A DNA stretch of 64,000 nucleotides from Sphingomonadales bacterium (GTDB taxonomy: Bacteria > Pseudomonadota > Alphaproteobacteria > Sphingomonadales > Sphingomonadaceae): the NCBI GenBank assembly GCA_004173185.1, contig SEFZ01000013.1, positions 124,001-188,000 on the forward strand. The letters run 5' to 3'. The notes beneath the pieces are model-generated. The model had not been told where the DNA came from. It did no database searches and worked only from the letters and a program-made list of their open reading frames with translations. The position numbers and the translations under genes are program-made. Of the stretch, positions 9,297-18,118 are shown in pieces (the first letter of the stretch is position 1; each line of letters opens with the position of its first letter).

Positions 9297-9830
9297 ATGC
9301 ATAACGAAGAACACGCGCTCGAGATGATCCGCCACATGCTGCGCTGGACCATGGACGGGGCACTGAACTGGGAGGTCACGCCCAAAACACTGCGGACCAA
9401 CAACTATGGCGACATCGCGTGGACGGCGCAGCCGGCGCTCGGCGGCCCGGTGACGATCACGCACCGCGTCTACTCGCTCTTCACGACGGATCTGACGGAG
9501 CTCGCGGAGGCCGCCGACGCGCTATTCGAATGCGCCAAGGAGGTTGAGCGGCACAGCCGTGAGCGCGCGAACTACGAGCAGGATATGCGTCGCGTCGCCA
9601 AGACGCTGCTACGTCGCAAGGCCGCAGCCGGCATCACGCTGGTCGACGTGGTCAGCGATCCAATCCCCACTGATTACTACCAGGACATCGGCGTCGCAGT
9701 CACCTTCGCCTGGGCTGAGGGTCCTGGCAGCCGCGTCACGTTCGAGGTCGGCAACGCCGACGACCTCAAGGAAGCCTTCGACGGACTCGTCGCCGATTTG
9801 GGTCGCGTCGGCTACCCCCTCGCCGCCTGA
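9297..9830 (+). CDS. Hypothetical protein, 177 aa
   Basis: Soluble alpha/beta protein with a central charged helix (ALFECAKEVERHSRERANYE). The start ATG at 9297 follows AAGGGA at ~7 bases; a second ATG lies just before it out of frame. The C-terminus (VTFEVGNADDLKEAFDGLVADL) is a beta-strand plus helix pattern. Not recognised. It has its own ribosome binding site and good coding character, so it is probably real. Confidence 0.6.
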   Translation: MHNEEHALEMIRHMLRWTMDGALNWEVTPKTLRTNNYGDIAWTAQPALGGPVTITHRVYSLFTTDLTELAEAADALFECAKEVERHSRERANYEQDMRRVAKTLLRRKAAAGITLVDVVSDPIPTDYYQDIGVAVTFAWAEGPGSRVTFEVGNADDLKEAFDGLVADLGRVGYPLAA

Positions 9831-9921
9831 GTAGCGGACCGGCGCCGGTCACCTGGGCCGGCGCCGCTCGGGGCGCTAATACGTTTGGTGGCGAGCCGCA
9901 GGCCAGACGGGCGCTGCCGCG

Positions 9922-10998
9922 CTACTTGCGGGCGACCACCAGCGTCTGCCAAGTCACCTCGTCGCGACCGAGCAGATCGGGCTGCTTGCCGAGATCGGTG
10001 ACAACCAAGCCCCGCGCCGAGGCGAGCCGGACGATCTCGTCCGCACTGACGGACCACATCGCTCGGTCGACGTCGCCCGGCCCAAGGCGCAACGTCATGT
10101 AGATGCGGCCGCGGGGTGCCATGAGATCGGCGATCCGGGAGAACGCGGCCGCACGATCGGCGGGCAGGACATGCATCCACACCGCGCTGAGCAGCACGAC
10201 GTCGTAGGTGCCCTTTACCTTTCCGAGCGTCGGCAAAGCGTCTGACAGCCACAGCACGTCGTTTCCGGGGTGCAGGGCCTTGGCGAGCCGCAGCATTTTG
10301 GATGACGGCTCGACCGCGGTGACCCGGTGCCCCAGCTCCGCGAGTGCTGCCGCGTCGCGGCCGGTGCCCGCGCCGACGTCGAGAATTGAAGCGCCCTTCA
10401 CGCCCTTCAGCATCTCAAAGAGCTTGGGATGGGTGAGGGCGGCGTCGAGACCCTCATAGCCGTCTGCCAACTCGCCAGCATGCGCGTCATACCACGCGAC
10501 CACCGCCATCGGCGTCGATTTCGAGGGATCGTCGGTCTTGGTGAGCATCGTCAGGGCGAATAGCACAAAGCTAATGAGTGCGGCAGAGCCCAGCATGATC
10601 TGGAAGCAGGTCTTCACGATCTTGGAGGAGTTCCACCAGCGATTGCCCTTCGCCGCGACATAGCCACGAGAATACGCTGCACCGAGCCAGTTGAGATATT
10701 CCTCGATTATATGCCGCAGACGCTCGAGGATCACGATCAGAACCAGGTCACCAACACCTGCGAGGAGCAGCAGGCCTGGACGGAGGAATGTAAGCCCGCT
10801 GTCCTTCGAGATGCTGGAGACGCCGAACCAAAGGCCGCCGGTAAGGGTCATCGCAATCAGCGGGATTTGCCACATTAGCGAGTTGAGCGCGCGGAAAGTC
10901 TCGGAGTTCTGGTTGTAGGCGGCGAGCCCCAAAGCGTCATCCGGGTCGAGGGGCGTCGGGATGACCAAGGGCCCGGTTGGCGTTGTCGGCGTGCTCAT
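9922..10998 (-). CDS. Membrane-linked class I SAM methyltransferase
   Basis: 358 residues in two parts. The N-terminal half has three likely membrane segments (about residues 43-61, 72-92 and 130-152). The C-terminal half is a Rossmann methyltransferase with SAM motif I ILDVGAGTGRD (205-215), acidic VEPSS after strand 2 and VVLLSAVWMHV at motif IV. The start is fixed by a 4-base ATGA overlap with the stop of the HNH gene upstream, so the two are co-translated. The substrate is unknown. A methyltransferase tethered to the membrane next to a dnd cluster is unusual; the linkage may be functional or just island neighbourhood. Confidence 0.8.
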   Translation of the reverse strand: MSTPTTPTGPLVIPTPLDPDDALGLAAYNQNSETFRALNSLMWQIPLIAMTLTGGLWFGVSSISKDSGLTFLRPGLLLLAGVGDLVLIVILERLRHIIEEYLNWLGAAYSRGYVAAKGNRWWNSSKIVKTCFQIMLGSAALISFVLFALTMLTKTDDPSKSTPMAVVAWYDAHAGELADGYEGLDAALTHPKLFEMLKGVKGASILDVGAGTGRDAAALAELGHRVTAVEPSSKMLRLAKALHPGNDVLWLSDALPTLGKVKGTYDVVLLSAVWMHVLPADRAAAFSRIADLMAPRGRIYMTLRLGPGDVDRAMWSVSADEIVRLASARGLVVTDLGKQPDLLGRDEVTWQTLVVARK

Positions 10999-11885
10999 GA
11001 CGCATACGTTAGGACGAGGTGGCCCGGGTCGCCATCCCCGGCGCCGAGCATGGCTGTAGTCATCGTGCCGCGCGGCATGTCCGCCGCAGCCTCCGTCCGG
11101 CGAAGGGCGTTGACCTCGGGCTGCCATAGGTCACGCCAATCGACGCCGTGCCGGCGGGGCGCAACCGCGAGGCCGTCAGGCAACTCCACGACTAGGGCGA
11201 GATCGTCTTCATCGACCGGCGTCTGGCAGACATAGCATCCCTCCCGCCGGTGCTTCACCTCGGCGTGTGCGGCGTGGAAGTCGGTCTGATCCCGATCGAG
11301 TTTCTGCTGATTGCACAGGCTGCACAGCGCCTGGAGGTTTGTCAGCTCGTTCGAGCCACCCTGCGAGCGGGGCACGATATGATCGACCTCCAGCGCACGG
11401 ATCTCGCTGCTGACGCCACATGCCTCGCACCGACCCATCGCCCGGGTGATCACCTGCCAACGCAGCGTCCCGGGCACTGGATCGGCGTTGCCCGAGCGGT
11501 GCGCCCAAATCGCGGCCTGCCGCTTCGAAACGAAGTCGGCGACCTTGGCGTCGCATAAGGATACTAAGGTCGCCCGCTGCCACTCATCCATTCGGCGCAG
11601 GTCTCGAGCCAGCCTGTAAACGCCGTCATCGAGCTCTACGATCTCACGCCTGCGTAGGACGGGCCCGGGATATTTGCCCAAGACCGCCTCGTAGTATTCT
11701 AGTTGGCTGAGGTCGGCGGCAGAGAAGGCGGCGGCGATCTGGCGCTTGGTGGCCGCGCCGCCGCCCGTCAGGATCGTGCGGATCATAACGGGTTGGTAGA
11801 GGTGCGACATCGTCATGTCGTTCTCGAGGAAAGCCCTCAGGCGGTCGATGCCGTTGCCAGCCGTCGGTGCGCTCTCCCTAGACAA
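10995..11885 (-). CDS. HNH endonuclease with degenerate HIT-like C-terminus
   Basis: About 296 residues. The N-terminus (SHLYQPVMIRTIL, QLEYYEAVLGKYPG) matches a family I know as HNH plus HIT proteins. The HNH core is complete: CEAC, EVDHIVPRSQGGSN and LCSLCN give the zinc cysteines and the His-Asn-His. After it comes GCYVC...LALVVELPD...APRRH, like the first strands of a HIT domain, but the protein stops before the HIT catalytic histidine triad. The start is uncertain: TTG at 11885 with GGGGG upstream, or ATG at 11816. It is divergent from dndC and translationally coupled to the methyltransferase. A role in cutting phage or unmodified DNA is plausible but unproven. Confidence 0.8.
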   Translation of the reverse strand: MSRESAPTAGNGIDRLRAFLENDMTMSHLYQPVMIRTILTGGGAATKRQIAAAFSAADLSQLEYYEAVLGKYPGPVLRRREIVELDDGVYRLARDLRRMDEWQRATLVSLCDAKVADFVSKRQAAIWAHRSGNADPVPGTLRWQVITRAMGRCEACGVSSEIRALEVDHIVPRSQGGSNELTNLQALCSLCNQQKLDRDQTDFHAAHAEVKHRREGCYVCQTPVDEDDLALVVELPDGLAVAPRRHGVDWRDLWQPEVNALRRTEAAADMPRGTMTTAMLGAGDGDPGHLVLTYAS

Positions 11886-11918
11886 TACGAATCCCCCGCC
11901 GCCTGATTTCGGCCTCAA

Positions 11919-12031
11919 GATACCGTTTTAGCGCCGCTTGAGGAGCTTAGATCGCATAGCGGTATCGCGCGGAACAGATATGGACCATGGGCTCCACAAA
12001 TGTGGACTTGAACGCACGTGAAGGATTCACG
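11919..12031 (+). promoter_or_regulatory. dndC upstream region with three inverted repeats
   Basis: The region between the divergent HNH gene and dndC holds GATACCG (11919-11925) mirrored by CGGTATC (11960-11966), the palindrome TCCACAAATGTGGA (11993-12006) and the hairpin CGTGAAGGATTCACG (12017-12031). The last two lie 43-80 bases before the preferred dndC start, where an operator would sit. DndB-type proteins are known to repress dnd operons through palindromic sites; whether these are the sites is inference. Confidence 0.4.
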
Positions 12032-12073
12032 CGCGCAATGTTTGCGGCTACCATCGGGCATGGGACCAAGGGC

Positions 12074-13546
12074 ATGAGCATGGGCAAAACAACGATGGAC
12101 GGCAACAGCCTCGCCGCGCTGCGGGCGGAGATCCGCGACATCTACAAGTCTGACGCGCGTCCGTGGGTCGTTGGCTATAGCGGCGGCAAGGATTCGACGA
12201 CCGCGCTGCAGTTGATCTGGACCGCGCTGGCCGACCTGCCCCCCGAGGAGCGCCGCAAGCCCGTCTACGTCATCAGTTCGGACACGCTGGTAGAGACGCC
12301 AGTCGTCTCCAGATATATCGACGTCTCGCTCGAACGCATCGGCGCGGCCTCCCTCGAGCAGGGCATGCCCTTCGAGCCGCACAAGGTCATGCCCGATGTC
12401 GACCGCAGCTTCTGGGTAAATCTGCTGGGACGCGGATATCCGGCTCCGTCGCGCAGGTTCCGCTGGTGCACCGAGCGGCTAAAGATCGAGCCGGCCAACG
12501 AATTCATCAAAAGCCGCGTCGCCGAGTTCGGCGAGGTCGTCATGGTGCTCGGCGTCCGCAGCCAGGAATCGGCCACGCGGGCTCAGGTCATGTCGCTCCA
12601 CAAGATCGAGGGTTCGCGCCTGTCGCGCCACTCCTCGCTGCTGAATGCCTTCGTCTATGCTCCCATCGCCGACTTCTCGACCGATGAGGTCTGGACCTAC
12701 CTGCTCCAGGAGCAGTCGCCCTGGGGCAACGACAACCGCGATCTGGTGGCAATGTATCGCAACGCCGCCTCCGGCGAGTGTCCGCTGGTCGTCGACGACA
12801 CCACGCCATCGTGCGGCAACTCGCGCTTCGGCTGCTGGGTGTGCACCGTGGTCGAGCGGGACCGCGCAATGGAGGCGATGATCGATTCCGGCGAGGAGTG
12901 GATGACGCCGCTGCTCGAGTTCCGCGACGACCTCGCCAAGACGCAGGTGCCGGACGACAAACTCAAGTTCCGCGAGCATCGCCGCCGCTCAGGCACTGTC
13001 TCCTTCATCGGCGACACCGCGCGCCCGATGCCGGGACCCTACACGATGACGCACTGCCGAAAGATGCTGAAGCAGCTTCTGATCACGCAGAAGGACATTA
13101 AGGCCAGCGCGCCTGAAGGTGAGAACACGACACTTATCACCGAGCCGGAACTGCACGAGATCCGGCGGCTGTGGCGCAGCGAGCGTGGGGACTGGGAGGA
13201 TTCGGTCCCTCGGATCGTCCGGGAAGTGCTTGGCAAGGACCTGAATTGGGTGTCCGACGACGCGGTGGCGTTCACTGCAGACGATGGCGAACTGCTCGAT
13301 TCCGTCTGCGCAGAGAACGGCGTTCCGACCGAGCTGGTCGTCCGCCTGCTGGACATCGAACGCGCCTCGCACGGCCTCAAGCGGCGCCACGGCGTCCATA
13401 CCGGCATTGAGGGCGCCTTCCGACGGGAATGGCGTGACATCGATGAGATCGTCGCCGAACGGATCGCGAAGCTGGGTGACAGCGGACAGGATGTCGATGC
13501 CGACGAACTCGACGATGCAGAAGATGCCGAGGGCGTGACACAGTGA
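12074..13546 (+). CDS. dndC: DNA phosphorothioation sulfurtransferase DndC
   Basis: About 490 residues. DndC is the PAPS-reductase-like ATP pyrophosphatase and Fe-S protein that activates the DNA backbone and passes sulfur to it. The PP-loop SGGKDST is near residue 36; RFRWCTERLKI and the cysteines in PSCGNSRFGCWVC are the expected cluster ligands. The frame is open to 11987, but ATG at 12074 or 12080 avoids the palindromic upstream region and follows AAGG; the upstream part has no family match. The stop overlaps the dndD GTG by four bases. First gene of dndC-D-E-A. Confidence 0.95.
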   Translation: MSMGKTTMDGNSLAALRAEIRDIYKSDARPWVVGYSGGKDSTTALQLIWTALADLPPEERRKPVYVISSDTLVETPVVSRYIDVSLERIGAASLEQGMPFEPHKVMPDVDRSFWVNLLGRGYPAPSRRFRWCTERLKIEPANEFIKSRVAEFGEVVMVLGVRSQESATRAQVMSLHKIEGSRLSRHSSLLNAFVYAPIADFSTDEVWTYLLQEQSPWGNDNRDLVAMYRNAASGECPLVVDDTTPSCGNSRFGCWVCTVVERDRAMEAMIDSGEEWMTPLLEFRDDLAKTQVPDDKLKFREHRRRSGTVSFIGDTARPMPGPYTMTHCRKMLKQLLITQKDIKASAPEGENTTLITEPELHEIRRLWRSERGDWEDSVPRIVREVLGKDLNWVSDDAVAFTADDGELLDSVCAENGVPTELVVRLLDIERASHGLKRRHGVHTGIEGAFRREWRDIDEIVAERIAKLGDSGQDVDADELDDAEDAEGVTQ

Positions 13547-15555
13547 TCCTGCGCACCATCACCCTTGAGAACTTCGGTCTCTACGCCGGGCGTCAGACGC
13601 TCGATCTGATCCCCGGCCGCAACGCGGACCGGGACCTGCCGGTCGTGCTGATCGGTGGGAAGAACGGGGCCGGAAAGACAACGTTGCTCGAGGCCGTCCG
13701 CCTCGCGCTTTACGGCAAGCGCGCCCTCGGAGCGCGCGTCGGCGCGGCCGAATACGAGCGCTACCTCTCTTCACGCGTCCACATCGACGTGGACGACGCC
13801 ATCCCCGAGATCACGTCGGTGGGCCTCGAATTCGACTATGCAGAGGCAGGGATCATCCAGCGCTTCCGGGTGGAGCGCAGCTGGTCCGGACGGACCAGCA
13901 AGGCGACCGAAACGCTGGCGCTCTACAATGACGGTGCCCTAGTAACCTCCGTGCCGCCGGAGGAGTGGCATCAGTTTCTCCAGGACCTCGTCCCGCCCGG
14001 CGTGTCCCAGTTCTTCTTCTTTGATGGCGAGAAGATCGCCGACATCGCGCACGACGGGTCGCATGAAGGGCTGGCAGAGGCAGTGCGCGGTCTCCTCGGG
14101 ATCGAACTCGTAGGGCGGCTCAGGATCGATCTGGCACTTTATCTCGCGCGTCATTCGAAAGGGACGGATGCGGCTGGAGCCGCCACGCTCGAGGCTGCCA
14201 AGTTCGACCACGAGGCCCTGAAGCGGGACGTGGGCATCATGAGGGATGAGCTCGCGGAGCTGGAGGAGGCTGCGGCTCGAGCCGCGACCTTCGCTTCGGA
14301 GACGAAGCGCCGTTACTTCGCCGAAGGTGGTGACGCAGCGAGCCGCCGCGAGCAGCTCGATGCAGCCCGGGAGGAGGCTCAGGCACAGCTCACCCGCCGG
14401 ACGGCGGAGTTGCGAGAGCTGGCCGGGGGGCTCTTGCCGCTCGCAGTCGCGCCCAAGCTCGTCCATCGAATCGGCCGCGCCCTCGGCGCGTCCACTGATG
14501 CCGCCGCGACACGCGAGGCCGAGGCCCTGCGCGAACGACTGCTCGCGTGGCGCGCCACAGGCGACCCGGAAAGGCGCGCGCCGTGGAAGGAGAGCCACTG
14601 GCGCGACATCGAGCTTTTCCTCGCAAGCGAGGCGACACGCACGACCAGTGCTGGCTCGGTGCTGAAGTCGGTGCCCATCGCCGACCGCCACGCACTGCTC
14701 GAAGCTCTTGGGCAGGTTCGCGATTCGGTAGGTCCGCTTGCAACGTTCCTCGCGGCAGAGCTTGAGGTTCAGACCGAACGTCTGGTCGAGATCGATGCGG
14801 ACCTTCTGCGAGCGCGCAGCCACGGCGCAAGCATGCTGGCGCAGGAGCTCGCCCTCGCCGAGCGAAAGACCGAGGAGGCTGAAGCGACGCTGCGCACGCG
14901 CAACGAAGAGTTCAAGCAGCTCGACTTCAAACGCCTGACGGCCGAGCGCACGCTCGACAAGCTGACCCGCGCGCAGAACGAGGCCAAGGCGTCGGACGGC
15001 AGAGCAAGCCTTGCGCAGCGCGTTGGCCTCGCGCTCGAGGCCTATGAGGAGCGGCTGCTCGCGCAGAAGCTGACGCAGCTACAGCAATCGTTCGTATCGC
15101 GGTTCAATCACCTGTCGCGCAAAGACGACTTCATCGCTGATGCGCGCATAGATCCGCAGACCTTCGAAACCACGCTGATCGACCATGGCGGCCGGGAGAT
15201 CCCGAAGTCGAGCTTGTCGGCCGGCGAGAAGCAGGTCTACGCGATCGCCATGCTGTGGGCACTGGCCCGCACCAGCGGCCGTCCGCTGCCGATGATCATC
15301 GACACGCCGCTCGCACGCCTCGACCTCGACCACCGCACGGCGCTCGTCGAACGCTATTTCCCCGAGGCGAGCCACCAGGTCATCGTGCTCTCGACCGACA
15401 CCGAGATCGACGATGCGCTGCTCAGGAAGCTGGGCAATAGCGTGAGCCACGCCTACCGGCTCGACTACGACGCCGAGCGTCGCGCGACTTCGGTCGTGCC
15501 TGGATATTTCGACGACAAGAGGGGAGGAACGGTCCGTGCGCTACACAAAACTTAG
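13543..15555 (+). CDS. dndD: DNA phosphorothioation ATPase DndD
   Basis: 670-residue SMC/Rad50-type ATPase that acts with DndC and DndE in phosphorothioate insertion, thought to nick or remodel DNA. Walker A GGKNGAGKTT is at residues 38-47, the DndD signature FFFDGEKIADIA follows, then a long coiled-coil middle. The C-terminus carries the ABC signature SAGEKQVYAIAML and Walker B MIIDTPLARLD. The start is GTG overlapping the dndC stop (GTGA). Its end overlaps dndE by 20 bases. Length and motifs are as usual for the family. Confidence 0.95.
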   Translation: MILRTITLENFGLYAGRQTLDLIPGRNADRDLPVVLIGGKNGAGKTTLLEAVRLALYGKRALGARVGAAEYERYLSSRVHIDVDDAIPEITSVGLEFDYAEAGIIQRFRVERSWSGRTSKATETLALYNDGALVTSVPPEEWHQFLQDLVPPGVSQFFFFDGEKIADIAHDGSHEGLAEAVRGLLGIELVGRLRIDLALYLARHSKGTDAAGAATLEAAKFDHEALKRDVGIMRDELAELEEAAARAATFASETKRRYFAEGGDAASRREQLDAAREEAQAQLTRRTAELRELAGGLLPLAVAPKLVHRIGRALGASTDAAATREAEALRERLLAWRATGDPERRAPWKESHWRDIELFLASEATRTTSAGSVLKSVPIADRHALLEALGQVRDSVGPLATFLAAELEVQTERLVEIDADLLRARSHGASMLAQELALAERKTEEAEATLRTRNEEFKQLDFKRLTAERTLDKLTRAQNEAKASDGRASLAQRVGLALEAYEERLLAQKLTQLQQSFVSRFNHLSRKDDFIADARIDPQTFETTLIDHGGREIPKSSLSAGEKQVYAIAMLWALARTSGRPLPMIIDTPLARLDLDHRTALVERYFPEASHQVIVLSTDTEIDDALLRKLGNSVSHAYRLDYDAERRATSVVPGYFDDKRGGTVRALHKT

Positions 15556-15910
15556 CCCATCGGCCGATGTCACCAGCCGGCTGCGCTCGCTACAGCAGCG
15601 CACCGGCCTGACGCCGAACCTCCTCTGCCGGATCGCCGCGATGATGTCGCTCGAAGACGGCCCACTTGGAACGGTGCGCGCGCCCGACGAGAAGGGAAAG
15701 GAGTTCAACTCCTACACCCTGACCGCCGACCTCACCGGCATCTTCGGGGCGCTTGTGCGTTTCGTCGAGGAGGACGAGGGCCATGGCGAGCCGCTTTCGA
15801 ACGACGAGCTGGTGCTTCGCTTCGCTTCGCACATCCACCGCGGCGTCGGCCTTCTCTCTGTGCGTGCAAAGTCCCCCGCTGACATCGCACGTCTTGCGGC
15901 GGCTGCATGA
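15536..15910 (+). CDS. dndE: DNA phosphorothioation protein DndE
   Basis: 124-residue DndE, a small ribbon-helix-helix-like DNA-binding protein thought to recognise nicked DNA in the Dnd complex. Family hallmarks are GLTPNLLCRIAAMMSLEDG and the KGKEFNSYTL segment. The GTG start lies inside the end of dndD and the stop overlaps the dndA ATG, so all four genes are translationally coupled. Confidence 0.93.
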   Translation: MRYTKLSPSADVTSRLRSLQQRTGLTPNLLCRIAAMMSLEDGPLGTVRAPDEKGKEFNSYTLTADLTGIFGALVRFVEEDEGHGEPLSNDELVLRFASHIHRGVGLLSVRAKSPADIARLAAAA

Positions 15911-17073
15911 GCGAGGGCGTCGCCCCGACCTACCTGGACCACAATGCGACCACGCCGGTTGATCCTCGCGTCGTTGAGGTGATGCTACCCTACTTCACGG
16001 GCACGTTCGGCAATCCGTCGAGCGTCGAGCACACCCACGGCCACGCGGCGCAGCAGGTGGTCGCAGCGGCGCGCTCCAAAGTGGCTCGCACGCTTGGCGC
16101 CCGCGATAACGAGATCATCTTCACTGGCAGTTGCACCGAGGCGAACAACGTCGCAATCCTTGGCTCCGCCCGCGCGCAACCCGAGAAGCGCCACGTGGTG
16201 ACGACCGCGATCGAGCATCCCGCAGTCCTAGAGCCCATGCGTCAGCTGCAACGCGAAGGATATGAGCTGACCGTGCTCCCGGTGGATGAGTTCGGGCGAG
16301 TAGATCCGAAGCAGGTCGCTGCGGTTCTCCGCGACGACACCCTGCTGGTCTCTGTGATGGCGGCCAACAATGAGGTCGGGACGACCCAGCCACTCGCGAA
16401 GATCGGTGCAGCATGTGAGGACCGCGGCGTCCTATTTCACAGCGACCTCGCTCAGATCATGGCGCACGGCCAGTTCGACGTTGCAGCAAGCAACGTCCAC
16501 CTTGCCAGCGTGTCGGGTCATAAGGCCTATGGGCCCAAGGGCGTCGGTGCTCTCTACGCCCGCTCGCGAGGACCGCGTGCACGCCTGTCAGCAATCTCGT
16601 TCGGGGGCGGCCAGGAGCGCGGCCTCCGCTCGGGCACCCTTAACGTGCCGCTGATCGTGGGCATGGCAGAGGCGCTAGCGCTTTGCGCCCTGGACGGCCG
16701 CGCCGAAAGTAAGCGGCTCTCCGAGATGTGCCGCACCTTTGGCGCGCGAATCGTCGGCTCCGTCGACGGCGTGCAGCTCAACGGTCATCCCAAGGAGCGC
16801 ATTCCCGGCAACTGCTCGCTGTCGATCGCCGGCGTGGAACCGCTAGCCCTCATGCACCGGCTGCGCGACGTCGCCAGCTTCTCCGCGTCCAGCGCGTGCA
16901 GCACCGACAAGGTTGAGACCAGCCACGTGCTGCTCGCGATGTTCGGCGACACGCAGCGCGCGCGCCAGGCGTTCCGGGTGTCACCGGGACGGTTCACGAC
17001 GCAGGCCGAGCTCGACATCTTCGCGGAGGCACTCGTCGAGGCGATCGGCGACCTGCGAAAGATCGCAGCCTAA
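15907..17073 (+). CDS. dndA: Cysteine desulfurase DndA
   Basis: 388-residue PLP-dependent cysteine desulfurase of the NifS/IscS type, which feeds sulfur to DndC. The N-terminal YLDHNATTPVDPRVVE, the PLP lysine in SVSGHKAYGPKG and the sulfur-carrying Cys in SASSACSTDK are all visible. Placed last in dndC-D-E-A, joined to dndE by a 4-base ATGA overlap; in many dnd clusters dndA is first or replaced by a chromosomal IscS. It is followed 28 bases later by the HEPN-like gene on the same strand. Confidence 0.93.
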   Translation: MSEGVAPTYLDHNATTPVDPRVVEVMLPYFTGTFGNPSSVEHTHGHAAQQVVAAARSKVARTLGARDNEIIFTGSCTEANNVAILGSARAQPEKRHVVTTAIEHPAVLEPMRQLQREGYELTVLPVDEFGRVDPKQVAAVLRDDTLLVSVMAANNEVGTTQPLAKIGAACEDRGVLFHSDLAQIMAHGQFDVAASNVHLASVSGHKAYGPKGVGALYARSRGPRARLSAISFGGGQERGLRSGTLNVPLIVGMAEALALCALDGRAESKRLSEMCRTFGARIVGSVDGVQLNGHPKERIPGNCSLSIAGVEPLALMHRLRDVASFSASSACSTDKVETSHVLLAMFGDTQRARQAFRVSPGRFTTQAELDIFAEALVEAIGDLRKIAA

Positions 17074-17101
17074 GCCCGAACGCCGTTTGCGCGGCGACGG
17101 C

Positions 17102-18118
17102 ATGATCCCTAATCCGTCCAGCATGCCGAGAAGCGTGCACACGGACGAGATTACGCGGCACATGTTCGTCGCAACCGCCGACAGGAACTACCTGCTCGCG
17201 CGGATCGCCCATCTGCACGCGCTAGACACCGACTTCTGGTGGCTGAGCATGCACGCGCTCGAGAAGTATTTGAAGGCGATCCTGCTGCTGAATGGCCACT
17301 CCGCGAAGAATGCGGGCCATGACCTGGTCAAGCTAGTCGCCGTAGTCCGCGCCCTCGACAAAAAGATCAACTTCGGACCCTTTGCCGATCCACAGATCAC
17401 TAACCTCCACTGGCGCGCCTCGTCGGTGGAAGCCTTCCTGCTGCGGTTGAATGAATACGGCAGCGCTCAGAATCGATATCTCACCTATGGCCATACCGCT
17501 TCTCTCGACGATCTGGTGAAGGTCGACCAGCTCGTCTGGTCGGTGCGACGTCACTGCATCCCGTTCAAGATCGAGCTCGGCGAACCGGGCCACGAGCGCA
17601 CCTTCGATCGCCTGCAGGAGCTGGTGGCCCAGCCGGACCGGTGGCGCCTCGGTGGGACGCTACCCATTGAGCAGGTCATGGGTCGCCCGGAAACCGACGG
17701 CCTGCACAATTCGCTCATGAGGCTGAACACGGCGTTCAATCCGGACGGGGATCTGAGGGTAGATGGTTGGCGGGTGTCCGCGTCGAACCCACCACTCGCA
17801 CAATGGTTCGATCGCTTGCGTTCACCCAATGCCTCAAAGGATACGCGAGACACTTCAGCGGAGGTGCTGCAGTGGTCGCTCGACAACGTGTATTTCGGGA
17901 AACCCGACCGACTGATCATCGAGCGGGAGTTGCTCGACGCAGGCTACGCGCCGCCGTCACCACCGGCACCAGCGCCGGCGCCACCCGCGATCCCCGCGGC
18001 CGTCGGCAGCGGGCCCGCGTCAAGTGGACCAAGGGTCGGCGCCAAGGCACGAGCGGTCCTCACGCAACTCTGGCGCACGCTTCGGAACGGACGCAACGGG
18101 GGAGGCCGGCATGGATGA
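17102..18118 (+). CDS. HEPN-like domain protein linked to dnd operon
   Basis: 338 residues. The N-terminal helices WLSMHALEKYLKAILLLNG followed by NAGHDLVKLVAVV are the typical HEPN pattern of toxin or nucleic-acid-binding proteins; a clear RNase R-X4-6-H motif is not obvious. The C-terminus is a Pro/Ala-rich linker (PPSPPAPAPAPPAIPAAV) and a basic tail. The ATG at 17102 is the first in-frame methionine outside dndA. The gene begins 28 bases after dndA and overlaps the RES gene by eight bases, so it is likely co-expressed with both. Confidence 0.65.
   Translation: MIPNPSSMPRSVHTDEITRHMFVATADRNYLLARIAHLHALDTDFWWLSMHALEKYLKAILLLNGHSAKNAGHDLVKLVAVVRALDKKINFGPFADPQITNLHWRASSVEAFLLRLNEYGSAQNRYLTYGHTASLDDLVKVDQLVWSVRRHCIPFKIELGEPGHERTFDRLQELVAQPDRWRLGGTLPIEQVMGRPETDGLHNSLMRLNTAFNPDGDLRVDGWRVSASNPPLAQWFDRLRSPNASKDTRDTSAEVLQWSLDNVYFGKPDRLIIERELLDAGYAPPSPPAPAPAPPAIPAAVGSGPASSGPRVGAKARAVLTQLWRTLRNGRNGGGRHG

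Noticed and set aside
13939..14823. 294-codon minus-strand open frame inside dndD
   Set aside because: Shadow of the coiled-coil part of DndD; no recognisable features.
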